DNA of 64,000 bases from Candidatus Lucifugimonas marina (GCA_029593915.1 CP046147.1:1364001-1428000); one strand, 5' to 3'; positions 33,893 through 43,745 are shown, numbered from the stretch's first letter. The notes: a model not told the origin generated them from the sequence alone. Numbers and translations: made by a program.

Positions 33893-35785
33893 TACCTGCT
33901 TGGCTGCCCCGAAAGATGCTGGTGACATCAGATAAATTCCTGCCCAAGCTTCAGATCGGTACGAGTGAGCCTGATTTACTGCCAACTCAATTCCGAACTT
34001 AGCCTGATCCTCTTTGGATTCGTACCTTTCAAAATTTTCGATGATAGAAGTGGGAAGGTTCACGCCTGGTACCTGTGCGATTCGCTCCGCATGGGCTTTC
34101 GATCTCAGAACCATCACTCCGGGTAATACTGCTATCGATTGCCTGAATGGCTCGATGCTAGACATCGCTGCCGAATCGAATACGGGTTGGGTCATAACGT
34201 AGTCAGCACCGGCGTCGATTTTTGCTTCTAGGCGTTCTGTTTCAAGCGCCATGTTGATCGCTTCCGGCTCAAAACCCGTACCAATCGTAAATTTGGTACC
34301 GGATTCCGATCCTTTTCCTAGAGATGATCCGCCAAAATCCCGGCCTGAATTTAGTTGGTTTGCCGTCGAGCGAATCATTTGCACCGAGTTCATGTCGAAT
34401 ACTGCGGTTGAGCGTGGGTAGGTGGGCGACATCTTGGGCGGGTCGCCGGTAATAAACAGAACATTACGTATCCCACGCAGGTGATAGCCCATGAGACGAG
34501 ACTGGACAGCCAACGTGTTCAAATCGCGACCTGCGAAATGGGCAATAAACTCCAATTCGTCAGAGGTGTGCCAGTCCAATCGTCCTCTGATCAGTTCTAC
34601 TAAATCGCCGGGCGGGACCAGTGGCAAACCGCGTGACCCGTCGGTGATGTCGACCGCGTCAGCCAGATTTTCATCGACTAGGTCCCTAACCATCTTGGCT
34701 CGTAAGTCGAGAGCCTTTAGGTCTGTACCTGTGGGCGCTACCATTTCGACGCTTATTGTGAAATCGCCATCAAGAATTTTTCGGGAGAAATTTCCATTGG
34801 TGCGGCGTTCGTCCGTCTTATCCATCTTTCGGGCTTGCATATCGTGCGATCTATCGTTGCCAACTGAGCCTGCTGATGAAGTTCGTGACTTCAGGTAAGC
34901 CGACATTTCTCGGATGTGCTCTGGATGCACCTCACAACAACCGCCAACTAGTGAAGCACCTGAATCGCCAAGTTGCCGTGCAAGTGTTCCCATGTACTCA
35001 GGATTAGCTCTGGCAAGGAATCTGTGGCCGATCCGTTCAAAACCTCCAGCATTGGGCATAGCAGAGAGAAGAATCTCTCCTGATGCGACAGCAGGGGATT
35101 GCTTCGCAGCGTCGACAAACGCTGCCGCAGCCCAGGGAGCGACGCAGTTGATACCTGCGACAGCGGCACCCGCCCTGAACGCCTGTGCAACGAACTCAGA
35201 TGGTTCTAAGGGCCACGAATGATGTTCGCCAACGCCGGGGTCGAGTGCTCCGTGGGCGATGACGGGAGGAGCTTCAGGCATCGAAGATATTGTTTGAGTC
35301 AGAGTCAGAAGTGTCTCGATGTCGGAGAACGTCTCAAGAAGAATCGCGTCTATTCCGCTTGATATGAGTACTTCAAGTTGAGATTTGTAATCCTCGACGC
35401 TCGAAGCACCCGGCCCAATGGATCCAATGACGTAAAAACTTGTATCAGGAGGTGAGTACTCGGAGATATATTCGTCGATCGCTTCGCGTGCTATCTCCAC
35501 TGCTGAGGCGTTGATACTAGCGAGTTGTTCAGAAACTCCTGCTTCAGCCAGTTCTGACTCGTTTGCGGCGAACGTGTTCGTAGTAAGAATCGTTGCTCCA
35601 GCGGTAAGGCTCGAGGCATAAATCCCCTTGATCAATTCTGGATTTCGGAGATTCAGGGTTTCGTATCCAAACTCAGGTGAAGCTAGTCGCCCTGTTAGTT
35701 GGAATATGAGCGATCCGATTCCTCCGTCAGCCAGATTCGTTCCGACACGGAGTGACTCCAAAAATGATTGTTTAGCTGCCGACAT
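33872..35785 (-). CDS. Bifunctional homocysteine S-methyltransferase / methylenetetrahydrofolate reductase
   Basis: The 637-residue protein joins two enzymes. Residues about 1-300 are a homocysteine methyltransferase domain with GINCVAPW and GGCCEVHPEH, supplying the zinc-binding cysteines. Residues about 335-637 are a methylene-THF reductase-type TIM barrel with SVEMVAPTG, ITGDPPK and YVMTQPVFD. Together they reduce 5,10-methylene-THF to 5-methyl-THF and methylate homocysteine (or use S-methylmethionine) to make methionine. Such fusions are known in Firmicutes and other groups. A basic/Ser-rich linker (305-335) separates the domains. It may be co-transcribed with the upstream PhzF gene (96 bases). 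Confidence 0.93.
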   Translation of the reverse strand: MSAAKQSFLESLRVGTNLADGGIGSLIFQLTGRLASPEFGYETLNLRNPELIKGIYASSLTAGATILTTNTFAANESELAEAGVSEQLASINASAVEIAREAIDEYISEYSPPDTSFYVIGSIGPGASSVEDYKSQLEVLISSGIDAILLETFSDIETLLTLTQTISSMPEAPPVIAHGALDPGVGEHHSWPLEPSEFVAQAFRAGAAVAGINCVAPWAAAAFVDAAKQSPAVASGEILLSAMPNAGGFERIGHRFLARANPEYMGTLARQLGDSGASLVGGCCEVHPEHIREMSAYLKSRTSSAGSVGNDRSHDMQARKMDKTDERRTNGNFSRKILDGDFTISVEMVAPTGTDLKALDLRAKMVRDLVDENLADAVDITDGSRGLPLVPPGDLVELIRGRLDWHTSDELEFIAHFAGRDLNTLAVQSRLMGYHLRGIRNVLFITGDPPKMSPTYPRSTAVFDMNSVQMIRSTANQLNSGRDFGGSSLGKGSESGTKFTIGTGFEPEAINMALETERLEAKIDAGADYVMTQPVFDSAAMSSIEPFRQSIAVLPGVMVLRSKAHAERIAQVPGVNLPTSIIENFERYESKEDQAKFGIELAVNQAHSYRSEAWAGIYLMSPASFGAAKQVLKTLAE

Positions 35786-35881
35786 TTACTCTCACTACGA
35801 TGCGAATAGGTTCAGATGAACTCAATTATCGCCTGCCCCCAGTGGGTTTGGCGCGAATGTCGGAATTTTGCGGAGGATCTA

Positions 35882-36685
35882 CTAGAGCGCAAGCTCGCCT
35901 TGCATGACTTCAACGATATGCCATGCAATCTTCACCCGGTTGCTAACTAACCGGCAGAACATCGTGCCTCCACGTTTCGAGATTTGACGTCCGACGAGTT
36001 CATCCTTTCCAAATTGGGCAGCCCAGTAGGGCATCAGAATCGTATGAGTTGAGCCTGTTGCGGGGTCTTCATTGATCCCGGCAGTTGGAACAAAGAAACG
36101 GCTCACGAAATCATATTCAGCATCGTCAGCTGGAGCAGTTGCCAGTAGCCACGGTTCGTTTAGATTGGCGACAGCGGAGAAATCCGGTTGCAACGCCGCA
36201 ACTTCTGATTCACTCTCGAATACTGCCATGGTCGTATTGGCATGGAGGATTTCTTGTGGAGCAGAACCTAGAGCTTCACGGACAGCTTGAATCTCAGTGG
36301 GATCATCAAGTTTAGTCGGCGGATTTGTAGGGAAATCCAATTCGAGTAAACCATCTTTGAACTGGACTCCGAGCTCTCCGCTTCGGGTATGGAAAGTGAC
36401 CTGACTGAGATTTCGATTCAAGTGCAAAAGGACAACGTGACCAGATGCCAGCGTTGCGTGTCCGCATAGGTCAACTTCAACTGTTGGGGTGAACCATCTC
36501 AGGCCGTATTCACCATCGACATTCTCTTTAGGCCTAAAAAATGCAGTCTCAGAAAGGTTCATTTCGGCCGCAATGGCTTGCATTTCATCGTCTCTGAGCC
36601 ACTCGTCGAGAGGGCAGACCGCTGCTGGATTGCCGGAAAATGGCTGATCCGTAAAAGCATCGATTTGAAAGACAGGGATTTTCAT
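35882..36685 (-). CDS. PhzF-family isomerase
   Basis: The 267-residue protein belongs to the PhzF/diaminopimelate-epimerase fold family. It shows FQIDAFTDQPFSGNPAAV at the N-terminus, MNLSETAFF with the catalytic Glu, RWFTPTVEVDLCGHATLA, and NEDPATGSTHT for ligand binding. Family members isomerise small unsaturated or amino acids; the substrate here is unknown. I chose the ATG at 36685, which gives the family-typical start MKIPVFQIDAF and lies 19 bases after the enolase-superfamily gene; the open frame extends upstream into that gene. It is third in an MFS-enolase-PhzF operon. Confidence 0.92.
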   Translation of the reverse strand: MKIPVFQIDAFTDQPFSGNPAAVCPLDEWLRDDEMQAIAAEMNLSETAFFRPKENVDGEYGLRWFTPTVEVDLCGHATLASGHVVLLHLNRNLSQVTFHTRSGELGVQFKDGLLELDFPTNPPTKLDDPTEIQAVREALGSAPQEILHANTTMAVFESESEVAALQPDFSAVANLNEPWLLATAPADDAEYDFVSRFFVPTAGINEDPATGSTHTILMPYWAAQFGKDELVGRQISKRGGTMFCRLVSNRVKIAWHIVEVMQGELAL

Positions 36686-36704
36686 GCTGCCACTCGTATG
36701 TGGA

Positions 36705-37880
36705 CTACCAGTTATTGCCACCGGTCCATGGATGTTTTTCAAGTTCAGATTCGATCAGATCAGAACCTAGACCGGGACGATTATGAACTTTCAAATGGCC
36801 GTTGTTGATCTCGAACGGATGGGTCATGATGTCATCTCGCCATGGTGCGTCGTCATTAATGAACTCAAGATTCATGAAATTTGGAATTACAGCGCAGATA
36901 TTGGCCGAAACCAATGTGTTCATCGGAGAATGGCAGTTGTGCGGTGCAATTGCGGTGTCATAAAGATGAGCCAGATCACATATTTTCTTGCCCATAGTGA
37001 CGCCGTTCCAGGCGAAGTCGGGCATTATCACGTCCTGAGCGTGTGACTCGAAGAACGGGCGATATTCTTCCGGACCCATAAGGCTTTCACCATGACAAAT
37101 AGTGGTCGTGGTGGCTTCACGGACGGTTTTTAGTGAACCCGGATCCCACGTCTCAGTTTCTAGCCACATCATGTCGAACGGCTCGAGCGCTCGCGCCAGC
37201 TTGATCGCACCACCAAGACGGAAACTCAACGCAGTGTCGATGGCTATTCCAATCTCAGGACCGAGCGCTTCTCTAAACGTACCTATTACGCTAACGGCGT
37301 TCTGAATCTGTTGATAGCTGATCTGTCCGCTATTCCCAACACCATTTTTCTTCTTCGGCAAGGCGGGTAAATCGTCTACTGCAAGAATGTTGGTTTTGAT
37401 CCCCTTAAAACCTTGATCAAGCACTTCTTGACTGAGTTCTCTAATGTCGTCGAGAGTCGAAAGCTTTGGAACTTGCAGTTCTTCGTGATACCGACCTCTA
37501 TCCGATCCGCAGTGCGACCAGTACAACTCGAGTTCGTCACGCATCTTGCCGCCGAGTAGCTGCCATACGGGAGCATCAAGGGCTTTGCCACGGATGTCCC
37601 ACAGTGCCGAATCGATACCTGACATCGCTTTGTAGGCGATCCCGCCACGCTGACGGACCATGAACGATGCGTTGTCCCACCACGCCGCCTCTGACGCCAT
37701 AGGGTCTTTACCGATCATGTTGTCGGCAAGTTGATTCACAGTTGCTGCAACTGAGTACGCTGCCTGCCACTCTGTGCAGTCACCCCAACCAACTATCCCG
37801 GAGTCAGTTTCGATTTTTACGAAAGTCCACGGTCGAAATACGCCGTCGACGATGAACGTTTTGACTCCAGTGATCTTCAT
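36705..37880 (-). CDS. Enolase-superfamily dehydratase/racemase, paralog 2
   Basis: The 391-residue product has the capping domain (VKIETDSGIVGWGDCTEW) and barrel. Metal ligands are in IAIDTALSF, LETETWD and HGESLMG, and a base His is in APHNCHSP. The second-strand motif reads KTN (GIKTNI). This layout is of the galactonate/rhamnonate-dehydratase side of the superfamily rather than of mandelate racemase (no KxK). Its ATG overlaps the stop of the MFS transporter gene by 4 bases, so transporter and enzyme are likely made together; the imported sugar acid may be its substrate. It is clearly different in sequence from paralogs 3 and 4. Confidence 0.9.
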   Translation of the reverse strand: MKITGVKTFIVDGVFRPWTFVKIETDSGIVGWGDCTEWQAAYSVAATVNQLADNMIGKDPMASEAAWWDNASFMVRQRGGIAYKAMSGIDSALWDIRGKALDAPVWQLLGGKMRDELELYWSHCGSDRGRYHEELQVPKLSTLDDIRELSQEVLDQGFKGIKTNILAVDDLPALPKKKNGVGNSGQISYQQIQNAVSVIGTFREALGPEIGIAIDTALSFRLGGAIKLARALEPFDMMWLETETWDPGSLKTVREATTTTICHGESLMGPEEYRPFFESHAQDVIMPDFAWNGVTMGKKICDLAHLYDTAIAPHNCHSPMNTLVSANICAVIPNFMNLEFINDDAPWRDDIMTHPFEINNGHLKVHNRPGLGSDLIESELEKHPWTGGNNW

Positions 37881-39232
37881 TTCAAGTTCCTCAAGTCTTT
37901 GGTCTCAATTGATTCATCTTCGTCGACGGCTCCGCCCGATGGCACGTCTGTGTATTCGTAACGTCGAACCCCCGGAACTGCGATCCAGATAATTCCTACA
38001 ACCGCTATCCCGACAAAACCGCCGAGAACCATCGTGGCTCCAGCACCAATTGCTGCTGAAACGAACGCCACCTCCATCTGGCCGATATTGTTCGCACTCA
38101 TCGCCGCAAACGAGTGCGCACTCGACGCGCGTCCGATCAATCTGTCGGGAGTCGTTAGCTGAACAATTGCTTGCCGCATCGTCATACCAACCGAGTCGGT
38201 AGCACCAAGTAAGGCGACGATCACAAGTCCGATCCAGAAGATCGGCGTTAGACCGAACGCAATCAACCCGACAGCGTAGACCATCGTGGCTCCTAGAACG
38301 ATTCGACCCTTGTGTCGAATCTTCTCTGTGAAGAACACGAGCATCGAACCACCGACACCACCGAAGGCGTTTGCTGAACCCAGCAGAGCAGTTCCTTCAG
38401 CACCCATACCGTAAAGACCACTTGCGAACAACGGGAACAGCATCCGGTAGAAGCTGACTACCGTCACTCCGATATCTAGCAGGTACAAGCCTGGCAGGAT
38501 CGGATGCTTACGTACGAATGTTGCGCCTTCTCGAATAGCTGCGACCTTGCTTTGACCTACCGTTTCAGGATCAGGGGCGCCACTCGCTCGGATCATCGCC
38601 GGAGCGATCATGCTTATTCCTGCAAAGACTGTTCCCACTAAGAACGTTGTCGTAACTCCGAATTGGGTGAACAGCACACCGAACAACAGTGGTGCGACGA
38701 TCTGGCCAATTTGGAATGATGCAGTTTGGAAGGTGACACCGTTCGTGGTGTGTGATCGTGGAATCACCCGAGGTAGCATCGCCGGTCGAGCTGAATTTCC
38801 GAGTGAGTTAACGATGCCTGTAGCACCAGTTACAACGAAAATCATCCATGGCGACAGGACATCGTTCCATGCAGCCAGTGTGAGTAATAGCATCGAAATA
38901 AACGACACTCCCTGCGTGAACACCATCAATTTTTTTCGGTTGATGATGTCGGCTAGAAGACCGCCGTACACAACCACAGGCATGTGTAAGAACTGGATTG
39001 CTCCCAATATTCCCAATTGAACTTCGGAACCGGTCTCTTCGTAAAGCCATTGCGTGCTCGTGAACAATCGCAGCTGCATTGCGACCAGCATGCCCATTCC
39101 TGAGAGCCAGAGCAGGGTGTAATCGCGGAATTGGAGAGACGACCACGGTTTCATCTGCCTGTGGTGGGGCTTGGTCTCCTCGGGAGGAACTGGAGAAGTT
39201 TCAGACTGGGATTCAGTTTCGTTCGATTTCAA
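37877..39232 (-). CDS. MFS transporter
   Basis: The 451-residue protein has about 12 membrane helices and a polar N-terminal segment rich in Glu, Ser and Pro. Features include LWLSGMGMLVAMQL at the first helix, LLADIINRKKLM between helices 2 and 3 (the MFS loop motif), and a conserved pattern of the enterobactin/multidrug-like MFS_3 group. It starts at TTG 39232 and overlaps the enolase-superfamily gene by 4 bases. The group is often assigned to export, but the operon with a catabolic enzyme suggests uptake of a carboxylate; direction cannot be told from sequence. Confidence 0.9.
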   Translation of the reverse strand: MKSNETESQSETSPVPPEETKPHHRQMKPWSSLQFRDYTLLWLSGMGMLVAMQLRLFTSTQWLYEETGSEVQLGILGAIQFLHMPVVVYGGLLADIINRKKLMVFTQGVSFISMLLLTLAAWNDVLSPWMIFVVTGATGIVNSLGNSARPAMLPRVIPRSHTTNGVTFQTASFQIGQIVAPLLFGVLFTQFGVTTTFLVGTVFAGISMIAPAMIRASGAPDPETVGQSKVAAIREGATFVRKHPILPGLYLLDIGVTVVSFYRMLFPLFASGLYGMGAEGTALLGSANAFGGVGGSMLVFFTEKIRHKGRIVLGATMVYAVGLIAFGLTPIFWIGLVIVALLGATDSVGMTMRQAIVQLTTPDRLIGRASSAHSFAAMSANNIGQMEVAFVSAAIGAGATMVLGGFVGIAVVGIIWIAVPGVRRYEYTDVPSGGAVDEDESIETKDLRNLK

Positions 39233-39309
39233 GTTGCTTTTCTATTGCCGGGGGTATGAATTGCGGCATCTTAGCACCGCCCCAGCTAATCGAGTTGGGC
39301 AACTTGAAT

Positions 39310-39861
39310 CTAGTTAGCACTCGCAGCTATCAATTCGCTTACTTTTTGCGAAAGTCGCGAACTCGAAATTGCTCCGACCACGATGTCGTGGACTCTGCCA
39401 TCGGGAGCCAACAGGAAAGTAGACGGCATGTTTGTAACTCGCCAATCGGTTACTACGGTTCGGTTTATCGTGTTGCCGGTAACGTAAGTGATTCCAAAAT
39501 CTTCGACTAGATCTCGTCCACCACTAAACGAGCCGAGGCCAACATACGGGCCGATATCAACGCCTACAAATAGCACCTGACCTTCATACTCGCGCCATGC
39601 TGCCTCTAGAGCAGGCATTTCTGCTCTGCACGGAGGACAGTTGCTAGCCCAGAAGTTCAGTAGAACTGGACGCCCGTCCTTTGCCATCAATTCGTCAAAC
39701 CCGATCGATGTAGCTCCTACTACGTCCTCCCCTGTGTAGACACTGAGAATGAAATTGCCATCTTCGACCGGTTCTGGTGCGGGTGAACATGCAGAAAAAA
39801 TTAGCGCACCAGCCATAACCATCAACAGGTACACGGCAGTCTTGGTTTGAGTGGGTTTCAT
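39310..39861 (-). CDS. TlpA/ResA-type thioredoxin-fold lipoprotein
   Basis: The 183-residue protein has a lipoprotein signal ending LIFSACS and a thioredoxin-like domain with the redox motif WASNCPPCRAEMP and the cis-Pro loop TNMPSTFLLAPDG. Proteins of this type reduce apocytochrome c heme-site cysteines or other envelope disulfides. With two cytochromes c, NosZ and NosL in the window, a role in cytochrome or CuA maturation is plausible. It is transcribed toward the MFS gene, 77 bases away. Confidence 0.9.
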   Translation of the reverse strand: MKPTQTKTAVYLLMVMAGALIFSACSPAPEPVEDGNFILSVYTGEDVVGATSIGFDELMAKDGRPVLLNFWASNCPPCRAEMPALEAAWREYEGQVLFVGVDIGPYVGLGSFSGGRDLVEDFGITYVTGNTINRTVVTDWRVTNMPSTFLLAPDGRVHDIVVGAISSSRLSQKVSELIAASAN

Positions 39862-40063
39862 ATTGTTCCTGGGGTAGTCGGGGGGGGGATGAAAATTGGT
39901 TTGAATGTTGGCGTAATACGATTATTCGATGCGCAGCATTAAGTTTCGATCCCCAATCGAAGTATTTTGATGGAGATGTGGTGGTAGATTGGCTCGATGA
40001 TCGAATAGTTCGTTCGATCGTGTCCAGTAATTTGTGATCCAACTACCTCGCGGAGATTTGAAA

Positions 40064-40879
40064 ATGGGTGAATTCGACGGTAAATCGGTAATTGTGACTG
40101 GCGGTGCACTCGGTATTGGCGGTGCTGCCTCGGAAGCATTTGCTAGAGAAGGCGCGAACGTCACGATTCTCGATTGGAACGTCGAAGCAGGCGATGCAGC
40201 AGTTTCTCGAATCACATCGGCTGGCGGTACAGCCCAGTTTGTTCACGGCGACGCTGGCACGTCGGAAGGCTGCCGTTCCACTGTGGATGCGGCGGCCGAC
40301 GCATACGGTGGCGTAGATATTCTTTTCAACAACGTGGGTATTCAGCCGCCTGATTCGTACGTTGATGCCGTTGAGCTCCCCGAGGAAACATGGGACAAGA
40401 TCATCGCTGTGAACTTGAAGAGTCGCTTCCTGATGGCAAAGTACTCAATCCCGCACATGCGTAAAGCAGGCGGGGGAGTGATCATCTCATCTGCCAGTGT
40501 CCAGGGGTTGCAGTCGATGCAAGGTGTATCTGCTTATGCAGCTTCGAAAGGTGGTGATCTTTCGCTCATGCGACAGATGTCACTCGATTTCGCTCCCGAC
40601 AACATTCGAATCGTGTGTGTGAATCCTGGAGCGATCGATACTCCGATGGTTCGCAACGCCATCGAAGGTACTGGCGGCGATCTTGAAGACGAACTGATCT
40701 CGACTGGGCAGGCACACCCGCTCGGAAGAATCGGTCAGGCTGAAGATATTGCCAACATGGTTTTGTTCTTAGCGAGCGACAAAGCTTCGTTCGTGACTGG
40801 ATCGTACTTCAACGTCGATGGTGGCCTGATGGCGATGGGCGCGTGGGCTGACACGGTGGGTGCCGACGGTTCGAACTAA
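40064..40879 (+). CDS. Short-chain dehydrogenase/reductase (SDR)
   Basis: The 271-residue classical SDR has the cofactor motif TGGALGIGGAASEAF, acidic Asp in TILDWN favouring NAD over NADP, NNVG, and the catalytic Ser-Tyr-Lys in SSASVQ and SAYAASKGG. It ends with the VDGG segment. It interconverts an alcohol and a ketone; substrate unknown. I chose the ATG at 40064 because it gives the family-typical distance to the glycine motif and is preceded by GGAG; a GTG 30 bases upstream is in frame. It is convergent with the TfoX-like gene and lies among sugar-acid dehydratase genes, so a sugar or sugar-acid dehydrogenase is likely. Confidence 0.92.
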   Translation: MGEFDGKSVIVTGGALGIGGAASEAFAREGANVTILDWNVEAGDAAVSRITSAGGTAQFVHGDAGTSEGCRSTVDAAADAYGGVDILFNNVGIQPPDSYVDAVELPEETWDKIIAVNLKSRFLMAKYSIPHMRKAGGGVIISSASVQGLQSMQGVSAYAASKGGDLSLMRQMSLDFAPDNIRIVCVNPGAIDTPMVRNAIEGTGGDLEDELISTGQAHPLGRIGQAEDIANMVLFLASDKASFVTGSYFNVDGGLMAMGAWADTVGADGSN

Positions 40880-40886
40880 ATTCGAA

Positions 40887-41258
40887 TTACTTTTTGTTAC
40901 GGGACTTCTTCTGCTTTGGTGGAAGAGTCCCGGTAAATTGACTCGCCTCGTCGAGCCAACTGATCAAATCGTCATCTTCGGCGATTCGATCTGCGTTCAA
41001 CAGCACGTATTCCCGCATGGGTTTGCCGCCCATGGGATCGAACGGTTCGGCGTTTCCAGATTTGATCAGCTCTGACGTTCGCTCCCTACCTACTCGAACC
41101 ATGATCGATTCGCCCCAAGCGCCGGCAAACATCACGTCGTTCGATTCAAGGAACCATGCCGACGTTCCGAACATGTTTTTCTGACGAACAGGAGCGGCAG
41201 CAAGCAATTCATCGATTCGCTCGATGAGAGCATCGTCTTTGACTGCCCAATCTGCCAT
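40887..41258 (-). CDS. TfoX N-terminal domain protein
   Basis: The 123-residue protein corresponds to a stand-alone TfoX_N domain (MFGTSAWFLESNDVMFAGAWGES; FDPMGGKPMREYV), a fold found in the Sxy/TfoX competence regulator and in many uncharacterised small proteins. The C-terminus is Lys-rich. It has no DNA-binding domain of its own. It is the last gene after paralogs 4 and 3 (39 bases after paralog 3) and could be co-transcribed. Function unknown in this setting. Confidence 0.88.
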   Translation of the reverse strand: MADWAVKDDALIERIDELLAAAPVRQKNMFGTSAWFLESNDVMFAGAWGESIMVRVGRERTSELIKSGNAEPFDPMGGKPMREYVLLNADRIAEDDDLISWLDEASQFTGTLPPKQKKSRNKK

Positions 41259-41297
41259 TTGGTGTTTTCCTTAGCTTTCAGTGAACTGGCGGAAGGT

Positions 41298-42440
41298 CTA
41301 AATGTACGCTATTGAATTGTCAGGATTCACTCGGTCTCCGCGGTGCCAGGGCTTGCCATACGGCTTATTAGTGAACTCTTCTTCGACAATGTCGATCCCT
41401 AAGCCCGGACCCTCAGGAATCGGGTAGTAGCCGTCAACGGGTTGCACGATATTCGTCACCGAAGCGATCTCAAACGGCTTTAGCGTTCGTGACTCTTGAA
41501 CCAAGAAATTGGATGTCGCTGCATCAAAGTGCAGATTGGCGACACTTGCTAACGGTCCCATAGGGTTGTGTGGAGCCACCACAAGGTCATGAGCTTCTGC
41601 AATGAACGCAATTTTTCGCATTTCAGTGAGTCCACCTACGATGCAGACCTCGGGCTGAATAATGTCTACACCGCCTTCACGAATGAGATCCCACATCTCA
41701 AATTTTGTGTAAAGACATTCGCCAGTCGCTAGGGCACAGGTCATCTTGTCTCGAAGCTTTCCCATCTCGTAGCGGTTTTCCATCCGAATTGGCTCTTCCA
41801 TGAACCATGGATTGAACTCCATGAGAACGTCAGTCAGTTCAAGAACTCTGATTGGCTCGTAAATAGCCGCGTGAGCGTCGAAACCGACATCGATGTCCTC
41901 TCCAACTGCCTCGCGAACCGCCTTGAACCGAGCGTTCGCATCGCTCAGTGCATCGTTCCACCGCATATTTCGCCAATCTGGAGATAGCGGACTCGCCTTT
42001 AGAGCTGTGTAGCCCTGATCAACGAACTTACGGGCATCTTCAGCGAGTTCTTCGGGAGTATTGCCGTGAATATCCCAGTAGGCTCGAATTTTGTCGCGTA
42101 CTTTGCCGCCCATTAGTTCGTAAACAGGCTTGTCGAGTGCTTTTCCAGTGATGTCCCAGAGTGACACGTCGATTGCAGATAAGGCGGCAAGACCAGAAGA
42201 ACCAATAGGGAATCGAGCTCCCTGATAGCAAAGAGCCCAGTTTCGTTCGATCTCAGTTGGATCTTGTCCAACCAACTGCTCAGCGAAGTACTCCACCCAG
42301 TAGGTCGATGCCATATCAGGACCAACGTGGTAGACCTCGCCCACACCGTGGATTCCTGCATCAGTATGAGTTCGTACGTAGACCAAATTGCCGGCAGCCG
42401 GATCAGTTCCGATTAGGGTTTCTATTTTTGTGATTTTCAT
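41298..42440 (-). CDS. Enolase-superfamily galactonate-dehydratase-like enzyme, paralog 3
   Basis: The 380-residue protein shows the galactonate-dehydratase pattern: metal-binding Asp with a following His in VGFDAHAAI (D-x-H), Glu in WFMEEPI, Glu in ATGECLY, and the second base His in VAPHNPMGP. The barrel position of the lysine motif reads KAS. It probably dehydrates an acid sugar to a 2-keto-3-deoxy acid in the cytoplasm. It lies 42 bases after paralog 4 and shares with it the SALDVSLWDI-, LMGGKVRD- and PHNP-type segments, so the pair looks like an old tandem duplication. Substrate unknown. Confidence 0.9.
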   Translation of the reverse strand: MKITKIETLIGTDPAAGNLVYVRTHTDAGIHGVGEVYHVGPDMASTYWVEYFAEQLVGQDPTEIERNWALCYQGARFPIGSSGLAALSAIDVSLWDITGKALDKPVYELMGGKVRDKIRAYWDIHGNTPEELAEDARKFVDQGYTALKASPLSPDWRNMRWNDALSDANARFKAVREAVGEDIDVGFDAHAAIYEPIRVLELTDVLMEFNPWFMEEPIRMENRYEMGKLRDKMTCALATGECLYTKFEMWDLIREGGVDIIQPEVCIVGGLTEMRKIAFIAEAHDLVVAPHNPMGPLASVANLHFDAATSNFLVQESRTLKPFEIASVTNIVQPVDGYYPIPEGPGLGIDIVEEEFTNKPYGKPWHRGDRVNPDNSIAYI

Positions 42441-42482
42441 ATTTGTTCTCGATTGGGATTTATATGGAGGAGCGAGATTGGC

Positions 42483-43622
42483 CTAGAGGAACCCGGGTGT
42501 GCCGTCCTCGTAGGTCTTGAATCCTCTGTCCCAGTGAGCGGGTGGGTTGGCTGCAATTGCTTCATGGTTCAAAGTCATCCCAAGCCCTGATTGGGTTGGA
42601 AGTTCGAAGTATCCGTTCACCGGAACCCACGATTCATTCACAAATTCAGACTTTTTCTTCTTGTGGTCGCCGTGCCACTCGAGAATGGCGAAGTTGTTTA
42701 TCGAGGCGGCGTGGTGAACTCCGGCGGCAGTTGAAATCAGCCCGAGGGGGTTATGAGGTGCGACGGTTACATAGTGTGCTTCTGCAACAGCAGCAATCTT
42801 CTTCGCTTCAAGCAAACCACCACAGCAAAGGAGGTCAGGCTGGATGATGTCGACCGCATCTGCATTGAGAAGTTCGGTATAGCGGTGGAGTCCGTATAGA
42901 TTCTCGCCTGTAGCGAGGGCAACTCTGAACTCTCGGCGCAGTTCGGCGCTCGAATCTATGAATTCAGCGCGAGCTGGTTCTTCGATGAACATGAGTCGAT
43001 AAGGAGTAATCACTCGGGCGAGTTCGAGAGAAAGGGCGGTTTCTCGAATTGCAACGTGCACATCAACAGCCAGATCGGGACTTTCTCCAATAGCATCTCT
43101 AATGGCAGCCATCCGCTCATCGGCCTCTCTGAGAGCCTGTCGCCACGGAATCTCGCGCCAGTTTGAGGGTAGAGGGCTGGTCTTGAAGGCTGAATACCCC
43201 TCGTCCATGAGTCGGACAGCGTGTTCACCAACTTCTTTGGGGGAATCACCGTAAATGCCGTGATAGACACGAACTCGATCTCGAGTTTTCCCGCCAAGCA
43301 AACTGTAAACGGGAAGTCCTGCTGCTTTTCCTGCGATATCCCAAAGCGCAAGATCTATTCCTGATATCGCCGACCATGCAACTTGACCCAACGGGAATCG
43401 CATGGTGTTCTTGGCTCGCCTGATGAGCCATTCAATGCGACCGGGGTCTTGTCCGACAAACCAGGGCGCCATCTCTTCGATCATCGAGATCACGCTACGA
43501 TCAGGTCCGATCGAATACGCCTCTCCAACTCCCGTAATACCTTCGTCGGTTTCGATCTCGAGGAATATGCTGTTACGTTGCCCATCATTTGCGTGAAACG
43601 TATTGATTTCGGTGATTTTCAT
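42483..43622 (-). CDS. Enolase-superfamily galactonate-dehydratase-like enzyme, paralog 4
   Basis: The 379-residue protein has the same layout as paralog 3: capping domain (ETDEGITGVGEAYSIGP), D-x-H metal/base site in LAVDVHVAI, Glu in MFIEEPA, Glu in ATGENLYG, and base His in VAPHNPLGL. It is first gene of the paralog 4 - paralog 3 - TfoX-like operon, with a long AT-moderate gap upstream. It probably dehydrates a hexonate- or pentonate-type acid. The SDR and a keto-deoxy-acid lyase would complete the route, but only the SDR is near. Confidence 0.9.
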   Translation of the reverse strand: MKITEINTFHANDGQRNSIFLEIETDEGITGVGEAYSIGPDRSVISMIEEMAPWFVGQDPGRIEWLIRRAKNTMRFPLGQVAWSAISGIDLALWDIAGKAAGLPVYSLLGGKTRDRVRVYHGIYGDSPKEVGEHAVRLMDEGYSAFKTSPLPSNWREIPWRQALREADERMAAIRDAIGESPDLAVDVHVAIRETALSLELARVITPYRLMFIEEPARAEFIDSSAELRREFRVALATGENLYGLHRYTELLNADAVDIIQPDLLCCGGLLEAKKIAAVAEAHYVTVAPHNPLGLISTAAGVHHAASINNFAILEWHGDHKKKKSEFVNESWVPVNGYFELPTQSGLGMTLNHEAIAANPPAHWDRGFKTYEDGTPGFL

Positions 43623-43745
43623 CTGGAATCCGTGATTGCTTATCGAAACTTGTGAGGCTGTCAGATCGACATCACACTGCGTCCGCGGCAGTATTTTGGC
43701 ACGTTTGGCAGTTTGGTCAACTTTTCTTCATGATCATTCGGTAAG

